A model generated the notes under the pieces. That model saw nothing but the letters and a program-made list of their open reading frames with translations. It was not told the origin of the DNA and did no database searches. 64,000 nucleotides of DNA. It comes from Bostrychus sinensis (lineage: Eukaryota; Chordata; Actinopteri; Gobiiformes; Eleotridae). The stretch spans positions 34,445,719 to 34,509,718 of the forward strand of contig CM036253.1 in assembly GCA_020698575.1 (NCBI GenBank), written 5' to 3'. Position numbers and translations under genes: made by a program. This document shows positions 1 through 12,500 of this stretch, one piece after another. Numbering within the stretch: the stretch's first letter is position 1; each line of letters starts with the position of its first letter.

Positions 1-366
1 ATTTATAAGGGAATTATTTCTTACAGTGCAATGAGAAATGGTGGCTCGTGTGGTTATTTTTATGTCTGTGTATTTTTTAGCCCCTGACTGACAGGGTTAC
101 AGAGGAATTAACATGATTGAACACTGAACGTTTCTGTATTGCAATGGGAGTAGAGTGAAAATAAGTGATTTTAATGTGAGTCAATGGGACCAAAAAGGGC
201 TTTAAGAGGAAGAGTTTGTTGTCCAGACAGTAGAAATTTCAGTTTCTTTTAGCAGTGACACTGAAATTCTAAAATTCATTTATTAATGAACATCTTTGTC
301 AAATATCATCACCCTAGCATAAGAAATGTCAAAATGAGAGCAAAAAATATATTTGAAAAACCCTAA
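1..366 (+). repeat. Dispersed repeat, copy 1 (abat intron)
   Basis: This stretch recurs in the same orientation at 15478-15826 with only scattered substitutions and small indels. Shared blocks include ctgactgacagggttacaga, gaccaaaaagggctttaaga and catctttgtcaaatatcatc. It has no coding potential. The family is not recognised. It touches the window edge and may extend further left. Confidence 0.8.
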
Positions 367-517
367 AAGGATACCAGGGGGCATGAGGGTAAAAATACAT
401 ATTATGTTTATTTCCTTTAAAATTGTGATGGTTAAGACCACTCTAGGATATTTGTTGATATTTTCATTAGTGATAGAAATACTGATGTACTCTGTCTCTG
501 TCATGTGCTGTGTGCAG

Positions 518-580
518 AACAAAGAACGAGGCACCAGTGGCCCCACTGAAGAGGACCTCAACTCCTGCATGATAAACCAG
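518..580 (+). CDS. abat: abat coding exon (NKERG...CMINQ)
   Basis: A 63-base phase-0 exon of 21 codons, beginning NKERGTSGPTEEDL and ending SCMINQ, matches the ABAT segment SKERG...CMINQ. The acceptor is tgtgtgcag and the donor gt at 581. The following intron is only 81 bases. This is the first abat exon visible here. Confidence 0.9.
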
Positions 581-3500
581 GTCCATATGCTCATCATCTA
601 AAATATTATTATTCATGAAAAGGTATTCACCTCATTGGTCTTTGTCCTGCGGTTAATCTAGGGTCCGGGCTGTCCTGATCTCAGTATTCTGTCTTTCATG
701 GGAGGATTTCATGGAAGAACTCTTGGTATGTACTCCGTGCCTGAATACATGTCATATTAGCTGTGACGTGTATTCATGTGTAATTTGCATTTGGTGAGGC
801 AAGTCTCATTCTGTCACTGTACCTACTGAGCCACAGAAGGTTGGTGCCATTGTGTTCTTGGGCAAGACACTTCATGCAGTAGAGATGGGCGAACTCCATT
901 TTTTCATACCGTCTTACCGTCCCCACATTATACCAGGGTACCATTATATTTTTTACGATACAATTGTCTATCCATTTATTTGAAGCTAAACTTGCCTTTA
1001 AATTTGAGTTAAAACTGTACTTTGAAAATGTAGGGACATCTATTGTGTTTTGGGCAAAAAGGAGGTGTAGAAACTGCAAAATGGTGTTTCAGAAGTGCTT
1101 ATTTATAAAACACAACATAGACTATCATAAGTTCATTTAAAATTGGTCAGAACCCAGCACACCAGTTTATCTTCCAACACGTCCGCATCTCTCTCCTCTT
1201 CATCCTCAAGCGCCTCTCTGCGCTCCAGGTCTCCCTCTCTCCTCTGCTTTATTTGCTCCTTTAAACTATTGGATGCACTCGGGAATGTGGCCATACAATG
1301 CGCTGGAGGTTTGTGGACATCGTTTTCATATAATTGTTTGTCCGAGGAAGTTTATTTACTTTCCATTTCCCGGAATGTGGCGAAGCTTCAGCACCGCGGT
1401 CTCCGCTGTGCTTCTGTGGCCACGCTGACAGTCAGGGCAGAAACTTACACACGTGAACACTAAAGCACAGATAATTTGTTGCTCCTTAATCAAAATAATG
1501 TGGTTTTCCACCGTCTGTCTTTGCATGTTTAACTGTAACGTAGCACTGAGGGAGACCGTCAAACAGTATTTTGTTTTCCTTGTCCTTGGTTCACCCACCT
1601 GGATCAGTACTGTCCAGGACGCATTTCCTCTCGTGCCTCAGCGTGCATAAAAAGAAGTGGCAGAACTAGGCCTAGAGGTGGTGCGTGCGTCGTGGCGGAT
1701 AGTTGAAGAGCAGCATAGCACACAGCGATTTTCTTGAGAGAGCGCGGCCTTCTTTTTGCTAAAGATATCCTCCGTGTGGGGTGAGTAGTTTGACAGATCA
1801 CGGAGAGAGAGAGAGTGCCGTGCAGTAACTGCCCGATGAACCATTCAGGTGCGCTGCATAATTTTTTTAATGTGACAACAAAATGCTGTCCTATGCTTTT
1901 ATGGCTCACTTATTTATTCAGCTTTAAGGCCGATGCTTTAGACAACAGAGCAGAGGATCAAAAATCAGACGTGTTTTTCGGGGACAGACTGACAGGTTGG
2001 CTGCTCTAACAAGACGCTGCCTGTGCATGGTGCGTCAGGTCTGTAACATGATGTCGGATGGAAAGAGCTAATTAATTAAAGTAATATTATGCTGTTGCTC
2101 TTAATTTGATAAGATATGCTTAGACAAAAAGATTTACACTAATCCCCTTTATATTGACATGTACGTTGATATTCATTTCAGGTACTATATTTTCCGGACT
2201 ATAAGTTACAATTTTTTTTCATAGTTGGCTGGTCCTGCAACTTATAGGTCAAAATATATGACTGACATGAACTAAGAAGTAAACATTACAGTCTACAGCC
2301 ACAAGAGGGTCGCTCCAGGCTTGTGACAACTACTGTCAGTAGTATTCAGTGATGTAGAATGAGATCGGGAGCTTGGTGAACTTGTTTACTGGTAACATGC
2401 TTATTATGTTAATTTAGCCTATTCAGCCTCCCAGGTATGCTTTTTATGCTATTGTGTAGCTGAATAACTTGCCTTTCCAGATTAAATGGCTGTTCTTGGT
2501 CTTGGATTTTGTGAAATACATTTTTAAATAATTGCAACTTGTAGTCCAGTGCGACCTATTATATGTTTTTTTTTTGTCCTAATGACACATTTTTACGACC
2601 ATTGCGACTTATACCCCGGAGCGACTTATAGTCCAGAAAATATGGTATTTAATATAAATACCAAAGTATTTGAAGTGATACCATCAGGATTTTTACATAC
2701 CCTGGTATACAGGAATATTTTGTTATATCGCCCACCTCAGTCATGCACCTGACTGTGATAAGCTTACCTGTAAGTTGGTATAAATGTTCAGATTTATGGC
2801 TCATGGGCAGCTTGTGTTGTGTCCAGGGTGCTTGGCCACTACACACTCCAAAGCCATCCATAAATTGGACATCCCATCACTGGACTGGCCCATCGCCCCC
2901 TTCCCCAGGCTGCAGTACCCTCTGGAGGAGTTCAGGCGGGAGAATGCGCAGGAGGAGGCCCGCTGCCTGGAGGAGGTACTCGCTCTCTCTCTTATACTGC
3001 AGCTTGTACACTATGACCTGCTGCTCTCATTGCTGCTCTGAAGCAGCAATAATTGTTTGCTAGTTTATTTTAGTCACAAATATAACAAAATTATTTCAGA
3101 TATATTTATAATTGTTTAATTGTCATATGTTAATATAAATCAATTATAATTCTGCACATTAGGCTGAAGCTCAGGCTAATTTTGCCTACCTTTTATACTT
3201 CGCTTAACAAGAACGACAGCTCTTTATAGAGATTGGAAACCTAGATCATGAAACGACTGTTTAGCGATGAATCTGCCTCGTGAGTGGTCACAGACAGTGA
3301 AATGTCATACAGTTGCATCAGTCACAGCAGAATGAAAAAGTAAACAAACCACCCTTGAAACAACTTTTTTAACTGTTTTGTCACACTTGGTGAATATTTA
3401 TCACACACTTAAGTATCAGAATGCTTTTGTGTGAACACTAGCTCAAGTAATTTACATTCTAAATTGCTCCATTGTTTTGCTGTTGAAAATAACTTGTGTA

Positions 3501-6500
3501 ACCACCGATGTGATGTCACATTTCCGATCTCTATAGAACCAAACATTACACTGAAAACACTGAAAACAAGATAATTATTTCCACACACAGATTAACACTC
3601 AGGGCCATATATAGATGATCTTGGTGGAGGCGGTGGCGTGGAGGGAGGTACGTTAGGGGGCGTGTCCAGAATGATTTTGTCCCTACTTAAACAGCGTAGA
3701 CGTTGGTCTGAAGAGGCTGAACTTGGGCTGGGAAAAAGTTCAAAAAGGCAGCGCTTCAGTGTGAGAGGTGTGTCTGCTCTGAACCAATCAGAGCTCTCTC
3801 ACAGTGCCACTCACAGCACATGAAGAGAGGATCACACATATGACACAGAGAAAAGCAAAAGACGAGGCTGGAGCTGAACAAGTGAACAATGATATTGGTG
3901 AGAGAATTAAGAGAAAGCTAACGTTAAAATCGCTGCTTTAAGATGAACTCACTGCCTGCGCAAAGCAGTAGCTACTGATCTGTCCAGACTCAGAGCGGCA
4001 TAAACAGACAGCGATCTGTGGTGAGGAGGAGACGCATGAGCAGAGAGGACAGAGGGAGACAGGTGAGAGGAGAGGACAAAGGGAGACAGGTGAGAGGAGA
4101 GGACAGAGGGAGACAGGTGAGAGGAGAGGACAGAGGGAGACAGGTGAGAGGAGAGGACAGAGGGAGACAGGTGAGAGGAGAGGACAGAGGGAGAGAGGAG
4201 AGGACAGAGAGAGACAGGTGAGAGGAGAGGACAGAGGGAGACAGGTGAGAGGAGAGGAAAGAGGGAGACAGGCGAGAGGAGAGGACAGAGGGAGACAGGT
4301 GAGAGGAGAGGACAGAGAGAGACAGGTGAGAGGAGAGGACAGAGGGAGACAGGTGAGAGGAGAGGACAGAGGGAGACAGGTGAGAGGAGAGGACAGAGAG
4401 AGACAGGTGAGAGGAGAGGACAGAGGGAGACAGGTGAGAGGAGAGGACAGAGGGAGACAGGTGAGAGGAGAGGACAGAGAGAGACAGGTGAGAGGAGAGG
4501 ACAGAGGGAGACAGGCGAGAGGAGAGGACAGAGGGAGACAGGCGAGAGGAGAGGACAGAGGGAGACAGGTGAGAGGAGAGGACAGAGGGAGACAGGTGAG
4601 AGGAGAGGACAGAGGGAGACAGGCGAGAGGAGAGGACAGAGGGAGACAGGTGAGAGGAGAGGACAGAGGGAGACAGGTGAGAGGAGAGGAAAGAGGGAGA
4701 CAGGCGAGAGGAGAGGACAGAGGGAGACAGGCGAGAGGACAGAGGGAGACAGGCGAGAGGAGAGGACAGAGGGAGACAGGCGAGAGGAGAGGACAGAGAG
4801 AGACAGGCGAGAGGAGAGGACAGAGGGAGACAGGCGAGAGGAGAGGACAGAGGGAGACAGGCGAGAGGAGAGGACAGAGGGAGACAGGCGAGAGGAGAGG
4901 ACAGAGGGAGACAGGTGAGAGGAGAGGACAGAGGGAGACAGGCGAGAGGAGAGGACAGAGGGAGACAGGCGAGAGGAGAGGACAGAGGGAGACAGGTGAG
5001 AGGAGAGGACAGAGGGAGACAGGCGAGAGGAGAGGACAGAGGGAGACAGGCGAGAGGAGAGGACAGAGGGAGACAGGCGAGAGGAGAGGACAGAGGGAGA
5101 CAGGCGAGAGGAGAGGACAGAGGGAGACAGGTGAGAGGAGAGGACAGAGGGAGACAGGTGAGAGGAGAGGACAGAGGGAGACAGGCGAGAGGAGAGGACA
5201 GAGGGAGACAGGTGAGAGGAGAGGACAGAGGGAGACAGGCGAGAGGAGAGGACAGAGGGAGACAGGTGAGAGGAGAGGACAGAGGGAGACAGGCGAGAGG
5301 AGAGGACAGAGGGAGACAGGCGAGAGGAGAGGACAGAGGGAGACAGGTGAGAGGAGAGGACAGAGGGAGACAGGTGAGAGGAGAGGACAGAGGGAGACAG
5401 GCGAGAGCAGAGGACAGAGGGAGACAGGTGAGAGGAGAGGACAGAGGGAGACAGGTGAGAGGAGAGGACAGAGGGAGACAGGCGAGAGGAGAGCCGTGGC
5501 CCTGTGACGCAGCCTATGTCACTTGCGCAGTATGAGATCTACTCTTGAGGTAGACAATAATAATTATTATTGATGTAGCCTATTTATTTTGACTTTACAG
5601 TGGAAAAACGATCATATAAAGCTCTCAAATTAAGTAAAAATAAAGCCAATGAAACAAAAATATAGGCTAGTCTAGAGAAATAGAAATTCTAGAAATCTAG
5701 AAAATAATCTTTTTGCAGTAGCCTATAAAAAAGAGAAAATAAGGCACTAATCAGAGGACAATAATAATATGAAATAATAAATGAATAAGCATAAAAAGCA
5801 TTTACAGTGAGGACATCATGAAATTAGCCGTGCTTTACATCCAAGCAAGCGAACTGTGCCATTTTACGCAAAGTGGATGCGTTTGTCTCTGTGTGATCAA
5901 TGACTGCGTCTTAACAAAAGTGAACTGTTGCCTCTGAGCTCGCAGGTTAGAACAGAGCAGCGGGACTTTGCTCAACAGAAATTTTCAATTGGATTTACGC
6001 TACATCTGTGAACTTGGCCAGAGGGGAAAGGTGAAAGGGGAAAGCCGTTCAGGAGACCTCAGGTTGACGCGCTCCTGCTGCTAAAAGAAATGCTACTGGA
6101 GAGGCTTTTACACACAGAAAAGATCAGCCACTGATGAGTTTCATATTGTATCCTCAAGTAGCCCAGAGGCAGGTGCAATATTAATTCCTTTCAGCTGTTA
6201 TATTTTGAAAACAAACATGTTCATGAGGTAATGCACAGCAATTTGTATTTTCGATTTGCATAGATTTTATACAGGTATTTTTCAAACATGTTGTACTGTC
6301 ACATGGTCCGCTCCATGCACAGAATACAAATGAATAAAGACGATGGAATCGATGTGACATTTCTCTCCAAGTGCACAATAGTAGTTAGGTCTAAATCATA
6401 TATTTTTTAAAATACTTCTAACTTTTATTGACTTTATATTGTGAGCATGTCTGTACCTGCAGTACTTCACTGAAATCACCTGCTTCAGATACAAACCACT

Positions 6501-9500
6501 GCTTTAGTGAGAGCAGTTCCCTGCCCCACACCACGCCCTGGTGTTAGACCAGGCCGCCTCTTGTTCAGACCACCACGCCTCCCGGTCTTGGCAGAGACGT
6601 AGACGTAGACGGGCTGCACAACATAGCAAATTTCAGCCGTCACCGCCACGCCAACGCCATGTGGAAAATAGGGCCCTCAGACTTCATATATCTGCCTAAA
6701 GTCTCACTTTTGAATGTTTTTTAAGGTGGAACAGAGGGAGAGAGGGGTACATAGTTTAAATTCCTTTGTGCAGCAGTTCCATAAATCTTCTCCTTTCACT
6801 GCTATACAAGATTTCTTTATGTTTGTCGGAAATGCTTTCTTTATAAAGATTTCAGTCCATCTGCAATCATACTGACTATGTCTAATTGTGAATATATTCA
6901 CCAATGTTTTTGTCAAATGTCAAATTTTTTTAAAACATAATTTTCAAAGTGTATAGGTTCACTAAATTATAGCATTTTAATGTTTGTAGGTTCAAGAATA
7001 ATGCATTGTTTGGCTCATTATAAGCAGAATAAGAAATCATTCAATGGCCTTTTTTTGCAAAATAAAGATTGGTTTTGTGTTGATTTAATAGGTATTGCCC
7101 CAGACCTCAATAAAATGTTATATAGGGCCTTACTGGAGAGCTATTTTTATTTAATGTATACCTATATTTATATAATATTGCTACTTTAGGTATTTTTTAT
7201 GTTATTCATATGTGACTTCCAATTTAGTTTATGATCAATGAATTTTCTTAAAAATTTGTTTTCATAGACCCTATTTTGACATTTTTTAATATATTCACAT
7301 GATTTTTTACTTTGCATTTACTTAACTTTGCTAGAGAAGATGATAATTTTGGTTTTATCTATATTTAGAGATAACATACCATATCTTTATTTTATGCAAC
7401 TCTCTCTCCAGCATTTGTTCAAAGTGTTTTAAGACTTCCCCAGAGCAACAGAGTGGTATCATCTAGAAATAATACATAATTTAACAGATCCGATATGTTA
7501 CATAGAACATTAATATAGACAATAAACAACTTGGTTCCCAAAATTGAACCCTGTGGAATTCCACAGGTAAATTTTAACATGTCAAACTTACTGCATTTGA
7601 CTCGACATACAAATGTTGTTCTAGGGACAGGCAGCTCTAGTCTCTAGTCTTTGAGTAATACATTTCACAATAGTAGATTGCTGGTGCTGTTAGGGCAAAG
7701 TGACCGTCAGATACTATATGATAAGAATTTGGCAGAACAATCAGCTCCAAGTTTCAGAAAGAAGCTTTGTACATTAACAGATTTATCTTGATGAGTGAAC
7801 TTATCTTAAAAGAGACGTGTTTGGTTTTGTGATGATAGATCCACCACATCACAGCGTCAGCGTGTCTCACTGACAGAACATTCTGACCACAGCTTCAGAC
7901 TGAGAATGCACTTTTGCTGCTCTGCTACAGTTTGTGTATGTCAGCTTCTCACTGGTTAATATCCCCAGTTGGCTTCATAGGGGACCTGTGGTGGTCTGGT
8001 CATGTTCCTTCAGGTCAGTTCACATAATGGATTAGTTACACACACATGGAGCTGGCTTTGATGATTTAAATAGACAAAGAACTCAGTAGGGATGTCAGGA
8101 TTAATCGTTTTTTAGTTTTCCTCCCTTTTTCTCTGTCGCATCTCGGCCATTCAGTTATGTGCTTCATACAAGAGCACACTCTGCTAAACTCCAACGGAAA
8201 CAGACGCTTCACACTCCAGAGCACCTTTAATACTGACTGTGGAGACTTGGCAGATGCTAAAAACACTAATAATCACAGAGAAAGAATTTATATTTCCTCT
8301 GTAATGCCTTTGTTTAGCAGATGGCAGCAAACTGGCAATAATGACCAGCATGGTGTGTGCATTGCTACTTACTTTATGTCTGCTGACAACTAGCCATTAG
8401 CTTATGAAATAAAAAGCTATAAGTTAAAGGTCCCCTACTTTGCTAAATCGAACTTTCCTTTCTTTTAACCATGTACAATGTTGTTTCCTCCCCAAAAACA
8501 CACCTGAAGTAGTATTTTGTCTCATTCACACATTTGAGTAATCCTATATGCTGAGGTGCTGCCCTTCTGCAGAGCTGAAAATGCTCGGTCTCACAACCCT
8601 ACGTAGACACGTGAAACCAGGAAGTGCTCAGGCCCGATGACTGCCTGATGTCTGCAGCCCATAGACATAAACCAAACACTGGGTTTCCTAATTTATGATG
8701 CTTTGCCAGGCCTTTACTGCAGCTGTCTTCAGTCACTGGTCATTTGTGGTCCTTTCTGCCCTAAGTTTTGTCTTAAACAAGTGAAATTCATGCTTGATTG
8801 GGCTGAGATCTGTCGACTGACCCCTGCCATTGCAGAATATTCCACTTATTTGCTTTTAAAAACTCCTGGGTTGCTTTTCCAGTATGTGTGTCTGTCCATA
8901 TATACTGTGAAGTGCTGTCCATGAACTTTCTGACTTTTGTCTGAATCTGAGCAGAAAGTTTAACCCTATACACTTCAGAATCCGGCTGCTTCTGTCACAT
9001 CATCAGTAAACACCAGAGACCCAGTGCCATTGGAAGTTCTGCAGCTCATGCATCACTGCTCCACCATGTTTTACAGAAGATGTGCTGTGCTTTGCATCAT
9101 GACCTGTTCCAAACCTTCTCCCGATTTTTCTCTGCCCATCATTCTGGGACAGGTTGGTCTGAGTCTTTTCTGTCCAAAGAATGCTGTTCCAGACCTGGGC
9201 TGGCTTCTTTTGGTGTTTTTTGCCTAAAGTCTAATGTGGCTTTTCTATTGTTGAGGCTGATGAAGTCTGCACCTTGTGGTGAACCCTCTGTATTTTCTCT
9301 CATGAAGTCTTCTGGTTATGGTGGACCTAGACATTGACAGACCTACTTCCTGGAGAGTGTTCTGCACTAAGGTGGATGTTGTGAAGGGGTTTTTCACCAT
9401 TTTTTGATTCAGCCTAAGGATGGTCTGGTTCACTTTGTTGTATGTGATTTGAACATGATCAAGTATATAATGGAATGTGCAGAAATGTATCTAATCGTGT

Positions 9501-12500
9501 GACCAGGACCTGACCCAGACTCAAGACGCCACATGGAGGGCAAGGGAACAATCTGTGAGTCTGGAAATGTGGCCTTCATGGGAGTGCAGAAATGATAACA
9601 GCCCCTCCCTTACAACACGCACTGCTCTGCCTGAGAACTGGTTCATATTCTGGACTATGCCCATATCTGGAGTGGGTGGTATGAAGTTGAGCCTGGGTAT
9701 ATATTCAGTGTGATAGGGACAGTCGTTGTTGGACGCCCAGCGTAAGCCCTGAGTAAGACGTAAGACTCTGGTGAGCGACTGCATGTTGTGATTTCACAGA
9801 AACAGCTTTCAAATGCAAATATAACACCTGGACTCAAGTCCAGACCTTTTATCTGCTCAGTTTATGACGGATTAATGAAGGAAAAAGCTAGCTACAACCC
9901 TTAGTCTGATTTGGACAAGAATACTTTCAAATTACAGCTGAGAGTCTGCACTTTAAGCACATATTAATTATATAACTGTATGTTGAAAAGGGCTTGTTAA
10001 AATGCTAAAATAACAAAACTTGAGTTAGTGTCCAAATACTTATGGACCTAACTGTATATCCTCTACTACTGCAACCAATAATGAAGCTTTTGGGTTCCCA
10101 GAACAGAAACTAAACTATGTCAGTTTGCTGTGCGTGGTGTTTCAGGTGGAGGACCTGATAGTGAAGTGGAGGCAGAAGGGCCGGCCCGTGGCAGGGATTG
10201 TGATCGAACCCATCCAAGCTGAAGGAGGAGACAACCACGCCTCCACAAATTTCTTCAAGAGCCTGCGCAACATCGCACGCAAGGTTCACCACACAAATCT
10301 ACCACACACCTCTCACAGCAGATAGAACTATCTGTTGGTAAAGGTCCTTATGAGTCGATCAAAATCCACAGCAGGTTAAGAGAATCTTATCAGTCTCTTT
10401 TTTCTTTATTTCCAGGCAATGCTACAAGAGTTACAAGAAAACAGAAAAAGCGTTATTTCATTATTTCATTTGCGGTCTACTTTTTTTTGTACATAAAATG
10501 TAAAGAAAAATAATATTTATAAACAATACAAAGAAGAGAAACTTGAGCGCAGTGAGCTGAGAAGAGAAACAACAGAAAGGGAGAGGATAGAGAAACATTA
10601 CAGGTTCATTCGTACATATCTGACCCATCTGCTCCATAACTTCACAAATACTCTTTACTTAAGGAGGACAAAGAAAGTAATTTTTTACATGATGTATATT
10701 ATTTACAATAACAATTCTGACATTGTGGTGGTTTGTGAAGCAGCCATTCTCTTATGAATGCTTTTTTTATACGCAGCAGCATTGTACATTGATCATTAAA
10801 TGTCCCCCCAAAAAAGTAGAAAACTGTAAAGGTAATAAGGTAAAAAGTAATTCTTTGTGAAACTTCATTCAGAAGGGTCCTTTTTTTGGGCAGTCATAAA
10901 ATATATGCCAGTGATCGGCTCTTGAAACCTACTCTCTCTCATACAACATTTGGCATTTGCTATTTCAACATGTGCTTTCTGCTTCGGTGTTATAAAGAAA
11001 CCAATAAGGCATTTCCAGTTGAGCTCACTCCATATATGGGAATTTGTACATTTCCACTGGAAACTACATACATTTGCCCACTGTTTATTATTATTATTAT
11101 TTAACAGATTACCTTTCTTTTCCCATTTTTGCTTAGCTATATTCTGTAGAGTAAGATTTTTTTTTTTGTCAAAGATAGAGATAGCACCCTTAATTGTAGC
11201 ATTGTTGGCATTCAAGATTATTATCAGATGTTTCAACTCTTATGTTCAAAATAAATGTGCACCTGAGTGTCTTTTTATTTTAAAGCGGAACTCAGCAACC
11301 CTGCTTGTTTCTTTGCTTTTTTGTCTTATTTTGCGCTATAGAGCGCTCCCTACATTTGGGAGTAAAGCATTATTATAAACACTCACAAGTCCAGTTGACT
11401 CCTATGTAATCCCTCGCTTGGCTTTACTTTTGTTTTCTCCTCCTCCTATCTATACAAAGTTTTTTCTGCCATTTGGCCGCTCTGTCACCACGAAAATTAA
11501 AAAAATAAAGCCAATGCTAGCTTCTTGTTTCGTTAATTGCGATGTGTCGCATTCTTGTGAGACCCGAGAATTCTCTGACACCAAGTCGATGGTGGTCAAT
11601 GTTGCAGGTGTCACTTTCGGCCCAGAGACACCAGGGGGACATGAAGGCCGCTTCATTTACCCCACAACAACTCATTTAACATCACACGGACTCTGAGTCA
11701 GATTCTTTAAGGTAAAAAAGTTACTGAGTTCTGCTTTAAAAAGAATTACTACAATAATGAGTTGAGTCCAGGTTTACTGGTGGAGTAAGTGGATACAAGG
11801 GTTCATATCTAGTGAAATGTGCCACTCCTCATTTTCCTGTGTTGACGTGGTGTTGTTGGTCCATAGCATGGGTGTGCATTTCTCGTGGACGAAGTGCAGA
11901 CTGGCGGGGGCTGCACGGGAAAGTTCTGGGCTCATGAGCACTGGGGAATGGACGACCCGGCTGACATAGTGTCCTTCAGCAAGAAGCTCCTGACGGGAGG
12001 GTACTTCCACAAAGACGAGCTGCAGGCCGATAAGGTACAGCCCTGAGCTCCAGTGCGCTCTCCTGCACACTGGCTATGGCCCGCCGTTTTCTGAGGCACT
12101 CACCACTAACACAAAAGTAACTCTGACCCTGTTTAACAACACTCCACCAGTTTACTATCACTACATTCACATGCACAGTACACTGTGAATATGCTCTTAG
12201 CTCAGTTCAGTCTGAAGAGTAAAGCATATGAACTCCTTAGTAAGGCATAAACATGCAGAATAGTCCTATTGTGAACCACATTATTCAGTTGTGGTAGAAA
12301 TTCAAATGATTGCCTCCCCAATCAAAGTACAGAGACCATTACTGGTATTATAGTCAGACTAATAGGCTCGACACACAGGAGGCGACAGATGACAGTGACT
12401 GACAAAACACATTGCCACTGTGTGATGACCCAACACACGATGGCAATGCCAATGAGGGGCAGCAGCTGGCGACAGGGCGAGCACTGTGCTCAATTTCAAA

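Noticed and set aside
4218..5535. 429- and 206-codon open frames rich in Arg, Gly, Glu and Asp
   Set aside because: They arise because the minisatellite unit is 27 bases, so all frames without a stop stay open. There is no splice context or family match.
9521..9837. Minus-strand frames inside the Tc1 copy in the abat intron
   Set aside because: No similarity to transposase or other known proteins. The segment is an unmatched stretch and its frames are short.
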